Positions 44,350-53,262 of a stretch of DNA of 64,000 nucleotides are shown here, piece by piece. The stretch's first letter is position 1. Each line of letters starts with the position of its first letter. This DNA comes from Sulfitobacter alexandrii (GTDB lineage: Bacteria > Pseudomonadota > Alphaproteobacteria > Rhodobacterales > Rhodobacteraceae): the NCBI RefSeq assembly GCF_001886735.1, contig NZ_CP018076.1, positions 2,852,001-2,916,000 of the forward strand, written 5' to 3'. The translations under genes and the position numbers were made by a program. The notes beneath the pieces are model-generated. The model was not told where the DNA came from, ran no database searches, and saw only the letters and a list, made by a program, of their open reading frames with translations.

Positions 44350-46424
44350 GTTTCTGGCGCTTTCATGCGGGCTGCCAGGGTCGTTGCCAACAGGCGCGGG
44401 TCGGAAAGATCAAAGAGCTCTTCGGTCAGTACTTGGGCCCCGATCGCGCTTTCAAGGTCAAGCAACAGGTCGGTCATCATCAGTGAATCAAGTCCTTGGT
44501 CGCTCCAGGGCAGATCGGGATCGACCTCGTCTAAAGGGGCATCTGTGGCGGCAGCGACCCATGCCAAAAAGAAATCGAGCAGGCCAACAGCATCCGGCGG
44601 ACCGTGCCGGGCTGTCTCGGCCAGTGCCCTGATTGCGACAAGCTGGGTTTGCCTCGATTTCGAGAGATCCGGCCTCCAATCGCACAGCACCTGCTGCGGC
44701 GCGCTTTGCAGCCGGGCAAGGCTGGCGCTGCGCCTGATCTTGCCACTCGATGTCCATTGCAACGTGCCGGGCCGAACCAGCACCACACGATCCGCCTCGA
44801 CCCCGGTTTCCGCCATCAGCCGCCGCCAAAGACGCGATGCAAGGTCTATGTGGTCGTTGTTCTCTGCCGTCACAGGCGCGGTGTCCCGGTTGGGTGAAAT
44901 CTCTGCCATGACCACGACTTCATTCTCGCTGGTTTGCCGAAGCGAAATGCGGCTGCGACGAACATGGGGTTCTGCCCCATCCAGAACCAGTTCAAGATCG
45001 GCGGCATGCAAGCTACGTCCGTGCCACAGCACGATGTCTTTCATCCGCCCGGTGACAAAAAGCTCGTCATCAAGCAGGAACCCGGTATCGCCACTGCGAA
45101 GGTAGGGACCTTCCCCCGTTGCCGTATAGGCACCGAAAGTCCTTCGGCTGTCTTCGGGCAATCCCAGATAGCCGCTGCCCATGCTATCCCCTGCAATCCA
45201 GATCTCCCCGATCCGGTTCGGCGGGCAGGGATGTAGTGTATCGGGTGCAACGATCTTTACACCACCTGTTGTCCGGACCGGCCCGGAAGAAACAAGGCAG
45301 CGGCCCGTGCCGCTCTTGGTGGTGACGACGCTGCCCTGTTCCATTGCCTTGGGGTCGAACCATCGGGATGTGGCCCCTTTGCCCCGACTTGCACCGGAGA
45401 CCAGAAGCGTGGCTTCCGCCAATCCATAGCAGGGCAGGAATGCCTGTGGCTCGAAACCACACTCCGCAAAGGCTTGCGCAAAATTGTTCAACGTCTTCGA
45501 CTGCACCGGTTCGGCCCCGTTCAATGCTGTCCGCCACGCGCGCAAGTCCAGCTCGGACCTGCGGGTTTGCGGGATTGTCCGCACACAAAGATCAAAGGCA
45601 AAGTTCGGTGCAACCGAGATGGTTGCCTTGAAACGGCTGATCGCTTCCAGCCACCGAATAGGCCGTTTGATGAATACGGTCGGAGAGAGCACGTAGGTGA
45701 TACCCCCGTACCAGAGGTTGAACAGCAATCCGCCCATCAGCCCCATGTCATGTTCCGGCGGCAGCCAGGTCAGGGCCCGCTCTTCTGCGCGTGGTTGTAC
45801 CGCTGAGGCAATCGCCTGCTGCACCGCAGTCAGGGCGGCGTGCGTCACCATTACCCCGCGCGGCGCGCTGGTTGAGCCGGAGGTATATTGCACGATCGCA
45901 ACGTCCTTGGGATGGATAACCGGCAGCGGCACGTCCCCTTGTGCGGCTCCCAGCTTTGCAAGGTCGTCGATGCGGAGCAAGCTATGCCCCTCAAACAGAC
46001 CGTCTGCCGCTGCCGCATCAATTTCCGCTTGGCTCGCACCTGTCAGAATTGCCACGCAACCGGCCTTTTGTAGGATCGCTGCTGCACGCGACCGCATGGC
46101 GGACCCTGCCGGTAAGGCGACAGGAACTGCGGCACATCCTGCCATGAGAATGGCGATAAGCCCGGTCACGAAGGCAGGCCCATGACTGCACATCAGGGCG
46201 ACCCTCTCCCCTTTTCCACAGCCCACCACCAAAAGCCCCTGCGCCATGGTGCGCGCGTTATCTCCCAGAGCACCATAGGTCAGTTCCTGCGATGGACCTG
46301 CGGGGGTCAGGTAATGAAAAGCGACCTCTTCGGTCCGGGATTGCGCATGCGACATGACAACCGCAGGCAATAAGTCGCCGGAAGCCAGACCAGGGCGGCG
46401 CGCGATATCGGCAATGTCCGTCAT
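44346..46424 (-). CDS. Fatty-acyl-AMP ligase (FAAL) with C-terminal acyl carrier domain
   Basis: A 692-residue adenylating enzyme. AMP-binding motifs: QYTSGSTSAPRGVMVTH (residues 179-195), WLPPEHDMGLMGG (FAAL signature near 220), and YLRSGDTGF. It ends in a carrier domain with the phosphopantetheine Ser647 in GLDSLM. FAAL enzymes activate fatty acids as acyl-AMP and load them on a carrier, giving the starter unit for a ketosynthase. The next gene in the operon is exactly such a ketosynthase. The substrate chain length is unknown. A 62-base gap separates it from the divergent SGNH gene. Confidence 0.92.
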   Translation of the reverse strand: MTDIADIARRPGLASGDLLPAVVMSHAQSRTEEVAFHYLTPAGPSQELTYGALGDNARTMAQGLLVVGCGKGERVALMCSHGPAFVTGLIAILMAGCAAVPVALPAGSAMRSRAAAILQKAGCVAILTGASQAEIDAAAADGLFEGHSLLRIDDLAKLGAAQGDVPLPVIHPKDVAIVQYTSGSTSAPRGVMVTHAALTAVQQAIASAVQPRAEERALTWLPPEHDMGLMGGLLFNLWYGGITYVLSPTVFIKRPIRWLEAISRFKATISVAPNFAFDLCVRTIPQTRRSELDLRAWRTALNGAEPVQSKTLNNFAQAFAECGFEPQAFLPCYGLAEATLLVSGASRGKGATSRWFDPKAMEQGSVVTTKSGTGRCLVSSGPVRTTGGVKIVAPDTLHPCPPNRIGEIWIAGDSMGSGYLGLPEDSRRTFGAYTATGEGPYLRSGDTGFLLDDELFVTGRMKDIVLWHGRSLHAADLELVLDGAEPHVRRSRISLRQTSENEVVVMAEISPNRDTAPVTAENNDHIDLASRLWRRLMAETGVEADRVVLVRPGTLQWTSSGKIRRSASLARLQSAPQQVLCDWRPDLSKSRQTQLVAIRALAETARHGPPDAVGLLDFFLAWVAAATDAPLDEVDPDLPWSDQGLDSLMMTDLLLDLESAIGAQVLTEELFDLSDPRLLATTLAARMKAPET

Positions 46425-46486
46425 CTCCTGTCCTTTGAGGTGAATGTCACAGCTTCGAGTTGCAAGTCGAGCGGAGGTATCATCCT

Positions 46487-47539
46487 ATGTGCGGGTGGCG
46501 CAAAGCGAAAACGGGACAAATGACAGGAACTGAACCAAAGCTTTTGATTATCGGCTTTTCGAACGTGGCCACAAAAAGTGGCTTTTCCATCCCGACGATC
46601 GAACGCCTCAAATCCGGTTGGCCGGGTCTGAAAGCCTTTCGCGTCGGCTTGGGCGCGCTGCAGCCACAGGTCATCCCCCCCTACATCCGTACCGCGGCAG
46701 AGACTTTGGGGCCGTTTACCCATGTACTCTTGGAAATCAACTCTTCGGCCTACGCCATGCATCCGCTTTCGACCGAGGAGAATGGCCGTGAGCTGCTGGC
46801 CGATATTCTTCTCACCGTTCAGGACTGTGGGGCAGAGGCGGCGTTCATGTTGCACCTGCGGCACTGGACGCGGCAGATCTATGTTGATTTCGACGCTCTT
46901 GTTCGCCGCTTCTGCACGGAACTGGATCTGCCTATGATCGACCTGGCCGAAGGCTGGATCGCACAACACGGGGCCAGCCAGATTGCGGCATGGATGCGCG
47001 ACGAGACCCACACCACAAAGGAGGGCGGCGAAGCCATGGCAGAAACATTGACGCCCTTTCTGATCGACTTTCTGAACAGGAAGCCGTCGTTGACTGGGCG
47101 AAGTCTGCCGCGCCCGCGCATGCGGCGCGGTGTCTTGCCGACCGCACCGATGCTGGCGGGTTGGCCGAGGGAGCAACATGAATGCCTTGGCTTGCCGCTT
47201 GATTTTGCTCGGATCGAGGAGGCCGAGGCCAGGATTCAGCTTGGCCGGACGGTAAGGGCGCAGGGCCTTGTCTATATGTTTCATCGCGCGGGTGGGCGCA
47301 ATAGTGTGGCACTGGAGCCCTCCGGTGAAGCTTTGCCCCTGACCACGATTGATCCCAACAGCAACGTCTCTCGGGTCGGCGTATTGGCCTTTGACAGAAT
47401 GCGCGGATTCGACCTTCAGGGATTGACGATCTCGTCTACAGAACCCGCCGAGGACATCCATTTGCACAAGGGCGTCCGGGAAAGGCCATTGCGGATATAT
47501 GTCGGGCCGATCCTGACCCTTGAACCTGTGCAAGACTGA
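46487..47539 (+). CDS. SGNH/GDSL-type hydrolase-like protein
   Basis: About 350 residues. The block I-like motif is IIGFSNVA with Ser25; LLEINSSA near residue 81 stands for block III; DETH near 172-175 gives the Asp-His of block V. After residue 200 is an unassigned beta-rich part (about 150 residues). ATG 46487 is chosen because GGAGGT stands 8 bases upstream; 46460 is a weaker alternative. No signal peptide, so a cytosolic esterase or acyltransferase acting on an acylated sugar or carrier-bound ester is likely. Confidence 0.75.
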   Translation: MCGWRKAKTGQMTGTEPKLLIIGFSNVATKSGFSIPTIERLKSGWPGLKAFRVGLGALQPQVIPPYIRTAAETLGPFTHVLLEINSSAYAMHPLSTEENGRELLADILLTVQDCGAEAAFMLHLRHWTRQIYVDFDALVRRFCTELDLPMIDLAEGWIAQHGASQIAAWMRDETHTTKEGGEAMAETLTPFLIDFLNRKPSLTGRSLPRPRMRRGVLPTAPMLAGWPREQHECLGLPLDFARIEEAEARIQLGRTVRAQGLVYMFHRAGGRNSVALEPSGEALPLTTIDPNSNVSRVGVLAFDRMRGFDLQGLTISSTEPAEDIHLHKGVRERPLRIYVGPILTLEPVQD

Positions 47540-47544
47540 CGGGC

Positions 47545-48102
47545 TCATCGGCGATGCAGCACCCAGGATTGACGCTTGGCCTCGACTTCGAAACCCTGTT
47601 CATGGGCAAAGTTCTTGACCACGTCCTGCATGACGAACTTCCCGGTCTCGTCCGGCCAAAGCCAATCGTCACCGCACAGGATGGCATCCGGGAACAGATG
47701 ATGCGCAATCTGGAGGTCGATCTCGTGCTTGAAGGCATCAATATAGATGAGATCCGGGCAGATCTTGCGGCGGTGCAGGTAGTACAGCGCTTCCGGTGAC
47801 GAGAGGCGCAGCGGATAAAAGCGGTCCTTGTAGGCGCGCAGATTGTTCAGTGCCACGGGGTAGTTTCCGTATTCCCTCAGCAGCCCGACAATCCTTTCCA
47901 GTTCACGGTCGGAAAGATGTTCTACATGACGCGACATCGTCGGATGGGTCGACATGCCCTCGACATATTCGGCCCAGTTGCCATTCCACGGATCCACACC
48001 GATCAGTTCGAGATCCGGCTTGGCGTTCAGCCAATGCCTGGATGAGCCGCCTAGAAAACAGCCGATTTCGACCATCAGACCTACATCGTGTTCAATCAAC
48101 AT
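47545..48102 (-). CDS. Class I methyltransferase (Methyltransf_24-like), probably the shifted C-terminal domain of the upstream gene
   Basis: A 185-residue frame with MVEIGCFLGGSSRHW (SAM-binding) and LIGVDPWNG. The frame continues upstream without a stop to about 48237, reading GLGKLRRDQPWPDFPWDEHA and FLLALDCNGDGGREIIQRM, which is clearly protein-like. The ATG at 48102 therefore cuts into the domain, and no start is seen further upstream. One extra base in the G6 run at 48238-48243 would join it in-frame to the preceding 626-residue protein. As written it is either a frameshifted domain or a translationally coupled, shortened protein. Convergent with the SGNH gene (5-base gap). Confidence 0.75.
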   Translation of the reverse strand: MLIEHDVGLMVEIGCFLGGSSRHWLNAKPDLELIGVDPWNGNWAEYVEGMSTHPTMSRHVEHLSDRELERIVGLLREYGNYPVALNNLRAYKDRFYPLRLSSPEALYYLHRRKICPDLIYIDAFKHEIDLQIAHHLFPDAILCGDDWLWPDETGKFVMQDVVKNFAHEQGFEVEAKRQSWVLHRR

Positions 48103-49976
48103 GCGTTGTATGATCTCGCGGCCCCCGTCGCCGTTGCAATCCAGCGCCAGCAGAAAGGGCGCGTGTTCGTCCCAAGGAAAATCGGGCCATGGTTGGTCGC
48201 GTCTGAGCTTGCCCAGGCCGAGGATGGCATCAGAACCGGGGGGACATCTTCGGCTGGATAGACAGACTCTGCACCGTCGCGTTCTGTACGGACCATTGAA
48301 ACGAAAGGGGCGGCTTTGATAACCGCGGCGGCAGAAGATTGTGCAGCGGATTTCGGTGCCGGGGCCTTTTTTTCCTGCTTTGGCTGCGAAAATGCCTCAG
48401 CCGGCGGGCGGGCACCTTTCTGATAGTGAAAGATGCTGTGACCCGAAATGCCCTGCCATGCGACAGTCGGAATGACCGCCCGGCGCAGGTCGTCGCGTTT
48501 GAACAACTGGATGGGTTCAATCAGATGGTCGCCCGGTCCCCAGACCTTGGTCAGCAGCGGTTGCAGGTCAGCAGAGCCAAAGATCCGCATATGATCCTCC
48601 TGCCCGAAGCGCGCGAGCCGTTCGGCATCGGTGAGGTCCGGCGACAGATCCTCGACTGTCTTTTCTCCCCGGATCGGGACAGACAGAAAATGAATGCCGC
48701 CCGGTGCCAGAATCCGGTCCATTTCGCGCAGGACGGTTTCCACGTTGCAGGGCACGTGTTCCAGAACATGGCTGTGCAGGATCATGTCGTAGCTGGCATC
48801 GGGGATTTCGCCCAGGTCGGTGCAAAGGTCCAGCTTGCGCATCTTGATGAACTTGCTCTTATAGCGCTCCACATCCAGATCAGCGCCCTGATAGGCCTCG
48901 CCAGACAGTTCCGTCAGCTTGCGCGCAAGCCCAAGCTCCGGCGCAAGATGCAGAATTCGTTTGCCGGGCTGGAAACCGCCAAGCCGGTCAAGCGTCATCC
49001 ACATTAGTCGGTTGCGTTCCACACCTCTGCACTTTGTACACCGGGCGTTGTCGCGCCCGTTGAAGGCCTCAAATTCCGTTCCCTGACAAATCGGACATTC
49101 CAGTTCAGGGGCCTGTGACGAAATCTCATTGACCCCGGATTTCGCGAAGGCGGGGTCAGGGTTTTGCGGCTGGTGTTTTAAGGCCGGGCTTTGCCCGAGG
49201 TGGCTGACCGGGCGCCGCGCGCCGGCGGACACGATCTTGCGCAACACGAAAGTTGCGTTGGTATAGCTTGGATTATGGGCGATGCTGCGGCGCACCACCG
49301 CCAGCCGTCCGCCAAGGGAGCGCAGCATGTCGGAAATATCAGCGCCGTAATCCGTGTAGACCAGACATTTCGTCCCGTCCCCGGAGTTGTGATAACGCGC
49401 GGGCTTGATGAAGGTCACTTGGCCGTTCACAATCTTCGCGCGCGGCTCCGTGCGGTCGGGGAAGGGAAAATCGTTGGGGATCGTAAAGACATGCACGCCG
49501 CCTGGCCGTAGCACACGCAGTGTCTCGGCAAAGGCAAGTTCGATGTTGGGCAGATGCTCCATCACATCTGATGAGATTATCAGATCAAAGCTGTCTTCAT
49601 CGAAGGTCAGCTGCGTCAGGTCTTCGTTGCGGACGCCATCCGAAGATTCGGTGCCAAGCGGCTCATCGGGCCGGAAATAGGACCTGGTGTAATTTTTCAG
49701 CCCCCGCAGGCGCTGGACAAAGGGCCCCCGCAATGCGGGTTCGTAGATGGCGACTTGCTGCAGCAGATTTTTCGAGACGAGATCGTCGATCGACAGGGCT
49801 TGTCCGCGACCGAATTCGTCGATGATGACACTGGCCTGATCACGCCAACGTAGGGTGAACCGACAGTTGGGGCAGGCGTAGGACTCGCGCAGGGACCGCT
49901 CATTCCCAAGTGTGAAATTTCCCTGGTGTCCGCAGATTGTACACAGCCCGTTTTGTTGGGATTCCTGCAAATTCAT
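48096..49976 (-). CDS. Protein with two zinc-ribbon/methyltransferase units, likely frameshifted at its 3' end
   Basis: A 626-residue protein. Each half starts with a four-cysteine zinc ribbon: Cys12, 15, 35, 38, and Cys294, 297, 313, 316. Each is followed by a methyltransferase-like domain: SFDLIISSDVMEHLPN, then YDMILHSHVLEHVPC. The second half also has ILHLAPELGLARKL as SAM motif I; the first lacks a clear glycine-rich motif. After about residue 578 the sequence stops being family-like, and a different frame continues into the Methyltransf_24 domain. It probably methylates a sugar or glycan in this cluster. Confidence 0.8.
   Translation of the reverse strand: MNLQESQQNGLCTICGHQGNFTLGNERSLRESYACPNCRFTLRWRDQASVIIDEFGRGQALSIDDLVSKNLLQQVAIYEPALRGPFVQRLRGLKNYTRSYFRPDEPLGTESSDGVRNEDLTQLTFDEDSFDLIISSDVMEHLPNIELAFAETLRVLRPGGVHVFTIPNDFPFPDRTEPRAKIVNGQVTFIKPARYHNSGDGTKCLVYTDYGADISDMLRSLGGRLAVVRRSIAHNPSYTNATFVLRKIVSAGARRPVSHLGQSPALKHQPQNPDPAFAKSGVNEISSQAPELECPICQGTEFEAFNGRDNARCTKCRGVERNRLMWMTLDRLGGFQPGKRILHLAPELGLARKLTELSGEAYQGADLDVERYKSKFIKMRKLDLCTDLGEIPDASYDMILHSHVLEHVPCNVETVLREMDRILAPGGIHFLSVPIRGEKTVEDLSPDLTDAERLARFGQEDHMRIFGSADLQPLLTKVWGPGDHLIEPIQLFKRDDLRRAVIPTVAWQGISGHSIFHYQKGARPPAEAFSQPKQEKKAPAPKSAAQSSAAAVIKAAPFVSMVRTERDGAESVYPAEDVPPVLMPSSAWASSDATNHGPIFLGTNTRPFCWRWIATATGAARSYNAC
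48238..48243. repeat. G6 tract at the frameshift point of the methyltransferase genes
   Basis: On the coding strand this is GTC CCC CCG GTT. Adding one C gives GTC CCC CCC GGT TCT GAT GCC and opens the frame of the downstream methyltransferase domain; with 6 Cs the frame ends in an unrelated tail after about 47 codons. Confidence 0.6.
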
Positions 49977-50084
49977 ATCTCCTTGAACGAAGTAAGTTCA
50001 GCCAGCCGCCCTGTGCCGGACAGGGGGCACGGCATTTCTAAAAGTCTGGCGATAGGGGCCGGGATCGCATTGTCGGTGATACTA

Positions 50085-52943
50085 TCAGCCGAGGGGTAGG
50101 AGCAATTCTCTCACCCCCCCTGGGACTTGATCGTTCTGCGGCCTTTTCTTGTCCTCTCTGCCGGCAAAGGATTGGATGAGGATTTTCATGTAAGCATGCT
50201 TTGAAGGGTTCTCGTCGTCTTTCGGCAGGTCGATCCGGGACACTTTGCCCGACAGGCAATGTTGTTCCCAAGCAAGCTTTACCGCGTCGAGAAATCCGGC
50301 ATGATCAGGGAAGATCGACAGTCCCTCATCCGCCGTAAGGCCAAGCACGTCGGTTGAAATCACAGGTACGCCCATGGCCCGGTACATATGTACTTTCAGC
50401 GGGTTCATGTAGGATGAAACCTCGTCCGACACATGCGGCACTATCGCGAGATCGCAACTGCGCAGCAGGTTCAGAACCTGAGATTCCTGCATCGGGCCCC
50501 AGTAAACAACGTTTCGTCTGGCGGTTAGTCTGCCCAAGGCATCAATCCGACGCCGTGCCGCACCGACGAGGTGCAACGTAATGTCATTGGAGATCAAGGT
50601 TATGCTTTCGAGCAGACCCCAGTCGATTCTGTCGTTCATGTTCCCAGAATAGATGATGTTGAACCCAGTTTCGCACCCGATACCCGCCTCGGGGGGCTGC
50701 ACTTCAGCGCCCGAGTACCAATTCGAGATAACTGAAACTCTACCGCTTTCAATATCCTGATCCGTGATCATTCCGTAATCCTTGAAGAAGTCCACGTTGA
50801 ATTGAGAGTTGAATACCAGCGTCTCGGCCATCGAGGTCAGGCTGAAGTATTGCGATCCCACATACTTCTTGCTCGTTTCGGTCGACCAGGGAAACTGATT
50901 GTCTACGATATCTATGATGCAATGGAACTGCGAAATGATGTCATAGACTTGTTCGAGAAAACGAATTACGGGAAACAGGATCAGCGTGCTGTGCGTCGGA
51001 GAAATTCTCTGCTCGATCAGGTAGGATATGAAGTCGTTGTTTAGGGAATCCGCAGTGGAATGCAGGATAGTGTGATAATCGACACCGTACGCGTCCCTGT
51101 AAGATCTGGCGATCTTCCGGTCTATTGCGGGGCTGACGATCTTTGCATCACCGGAAAATTCAAAGGTCTGATTGGCGATGGCATCGTAAGTTGCCCGATG
51201 GCAAAACTCCAATACGATCACCCGGAAGGACGGAAACAGCGATTTGTAGGATCGCGCAATCTGATCAACGCGCCGGCCGTAGATACCCGCATCATTCTGT
51301 TTCCAAAGAAGGACCAGCGTGTTCTGGACCGCAAGGGCCTGTTCGGATGTGTCTTTGCCTAAAAGGCGGAAACTTATCGGAGGTGTCGTAGCCTTTGCCT
51401 CGGCTGCATGAAAGGCCTCATAGGCGCCATCGAAGGAGAACTGATGCGGTAGCCCGATCTCTGTTTTCAGCGTCATGGCATTCTTGATGGCCGCGGAAAA
51501 CGTTGAGCTGTGGAAAATGAAGACCCCGTTGATGTTGTCCAGATCCTCGACGCTTTGACTGTAGGGGACCAGCGCTGGACGCCCCACGGCCAAGGCATCG
51601 CCGATCTTGGAGGAAATCTGGTATCTTGTGATGCTCTCGTCTTTGACGCCCTGTGTCGGAAACCCCGTGAGAACCAAATCGAACGTGGAGAGCAGGCCGA
51701 ACAGGTCGGCGGTTTTGACATTATCTTGTACGACGACGCCCAGTTCGGTCAGTTCGTCTTTCAACGATGCCGGGCTGAAATCGCCATATACGTGGAATTT
51801 CAGGGGTATCTGCAAGTTCCAGCTGGAGACACGAATGGCCCGCGCAGCTTCGATCAGGCCCTTGTGGGGCCGCACTGTCCCAATGAACCCGATCTTGATG
51901 GCTTCGGGATCTGCCGGCGGTGGCGTGACGTATTGATATGCGGCTCTCGCATGGCGGACAACTTCGGCATCACATTCAGCCGCCAGCGTGGCGCTTGCAG
52001 CGGTATGGGCCGTGATCCCCGTTTGTAGGTATGAGGCCAGCGGCACCGAATTCGGGCCATAGTACCGATCTGCCTTGGTCTGTTTAGAAAAATGATGATC
52101 GTTGTCGTCATGGTCGAGAATCAGTTTCGTTGTTTTGCCGGAAATCCGTGCCGCTAGTTCGAATGTGGGCAGCCTCGGCTTGCTCAGCCAGATCGTTGGA
52201 AAATGCAGACCCACCATCTGGAAGAGCGAAAAATACTGATGCCTGTCATCCCAGGGGATGACGATCCTATCAAAATTCTCATTTTCTAAGGGTGCCCACA
52301 GTTTGGTGCCAAATTCCGAAAAGTTAAACGAGAACAGAAAGGCGGGGCGATGCTTGGCGATCACGTTGTAAAGGACATGGGCCCGGCCAATCGGGTTGTG
52401 GCTTGATTCCCAGCACGCGATCGCAACGCTGTCAGGTCTTTTTGCAACCTGTCTGGCCTTCATGACCTGCTGCAGGATCGCCCCGGCCGGAACACGCTGT
52501 TCTGCGACTCTTACGTGCACAAGCCACGATCGCTCTCCATTGCAGGCATGCAACTCAAGCCGATCACCGATTTCGATGCCCTCGGCAGAGAATTCAAACC
52601 CAAGATCACCGGGCAGGCCAACTTTATTGTTCACATCTCGTCGCGGAATGTCTTTTCGTAGCAATTTAATGGGAATGCTATTTTTCAGAACGAGCGGTTC
52701 GGTACCATCCTCTGCACCCACCAGCCAACCACTGTATTTGCCGTCTACCTGGTTTTCAATTCGACCCAGCGCCTCACTTTGTCGATACGGCAATTTGGTC
52801 AAATCTTCGGCATTCGGCATAGATACTCTCTCAGGCGTGGGGCCAACCGGTGGCAGTGGTTCTTGGACAACCTCAAGTGGTATAACATTATCGCCGGAGA
52901 CCGGAAGTCCTTTCCATACGATCGTACAGCAATTCCTTTGCAT
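50085..52943 (-). CDS. Large protein with two tandem GT-B glycosyltransferase domains
   Basis: A 952-residue protein. Residues 40-165 form a beta-rich N-terminal region. Two glycosyltransferase units of the GT1/GT4 fold follow: unit 1 (about 170-560) with KIGFIGTVRPHKGLIEAARAI and ISSKIGDALAVGRPALVP; unit 2 (about 575-930) with IIYSGNMNDRIDWGLLESI, VYWGPMQESQVLNLLRSCDLAIVP and NPLKVHMYRAMGVPVISTD. Two active units could add two sugars in sequence. The ATG at 52943 lacks a good ribosome-binding site; 52820 (preceded by GAGAGAG) is an alternative start. AT-richer than the chromosome. Its last codons contain a G7 run. Confidence 0.88.
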   Translation of the reverse strand: MQRNCCTIVWKGLPVSGDNVIPLEVVQEPLPPVGPTPERVSMPNAEDLTKLPYRQSEALGRIENQVDGKYSGWLVGAEDGTEPLVLKNSIPIKLLRKDIPRRDVNNKVGLPGDLGFEFSAEGIEIGDRLELHACNGERSWLVHVRVAEQRVPAGAILQQVMKARQVAKRPDSVAIACWESSHNPIGRAHVLYNVIAKHRPAFLFSFNFSEFGTKLWAPLENENFDRIVIPWDDRHQYFSLFQMVGLHFPTIWLSKPRLPTFELAARISGKTTKLILDHDDNDHHFSKQTKADRYYGPNSVPLASYLQTGITAHTAASATLAAECDAEVVRHARAAYQYVTPPPADPEAIKIGFIGTVRPHKGLIEAARAIRVSSWNLQIPLKFHVYGDFSPASLKDELTELGVVVQDNVKTADLFGLLSTFDLVLTGFPTQGVKDESITRYQISSKIGDALAVGRPALVPYSQSVEDLDNINGVFIFHSSTFSAAIKNAMTLKTEIGLPHQFSFDGAYEAFHAAEAKATTPPISFRLLGKDTSEQALAVQNTLVLLWKQNDAGIYGRRVDQIARSYKSLFPSFRVIVLEFCHRATYDAIANQTFEFSGDAKIVSPAIDRKIARSYRDAYGVDYHTILHSTADSLNNDFISYLIEQRISPTHSTLILFPVIRFLEQVYDIISQFHCIIDIVDNQFPWSTETSKKYVGSQYFSLTSMAETLVFNSQFNVDFFKDYGMITDQDIESGRVSVISNWYSGAEVQPPEAGIGCETGFNIIYSGNMNDRIDWGLLESITLISNDITLHLVGAARRRIDALGRLTARRNVVYWGPMQESQVLNLLRSCDLAIVPHVSDEVSSYMNPLKVHMYRAMGVPVISTDVLGLTADEGLSIFPDHAGFLDAVKLAWEQHCLSGKVSRIDLPKDDENPSKHAYMKILIQSFAGREDKKRPQNDQVPGGVRELLLPLG
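50114..50120. repeat. C7 homopolymer near the 3' end of the tandem glycosyltransferase gene
   Basis: Seven C residues (G7 on the coding strand) encode Gly-Gly-Val about 12 codons before the stop. A slip would change only the last residues or extend the protein, so the effect on function is likely small. Confidence 0.55.
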
Positions 52944-52982
52944 GAGCTCGAAAAAAGGCTGACCTGCTCCCCCTAGAGTCCG

Positions 52983-53168
52983 CTAGTTAAGGTCAGCTCT
53001 GTTCAGGTTTTGGTCCTCTTCTGACCGGTTAACATATTCCGCTGGCGTCATGCCAGCGAGGCCTGTGTGTGGTCGGTGATGGTTGAAGTCGTTACGCCAC
53101 GCAGCAATCAACAGACGGGCATGGCGCAGGTTGTCGAACTGGTGCTCGTTCAGACATTCATCCGCCTT
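52983..53168 (-). pseudogene. IS3-family transposase C-terminal relic
   Basis: A minus-strand frame reads ADECLNEHQFDNLRHARLLI, then AAWRNDFNHHRPHTGLAGM and TPAEYVNRSEED, ending at a TAG. This is the C-terminal core (rve_3 region) of IS3-type transposases; the N-terminal two thirds are missing. The rest of 52944-53262 holds no gene. It marks a seam between the glycan cluster and the DUF5681/methyltransferase segment. Confidence 0.8.
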
Positions 53169-53262
53169 GCGGATACGACCGCCTTCATGCTTGTTGTAAG
53201 AACACTTTCTCGCGCAATACCTTCTTTCGAGGAAGCTTGAAACATCCGATCAATGCAGCCCG

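Noticed and set aside
44346..46424. NRPS adenylation module for an amino acid
   Set aside because: The motif WLPPEHDMGL and absence of a condensation domain fit a fatty-acyl-AMP ligase, not an amino-acid adenylation domain.
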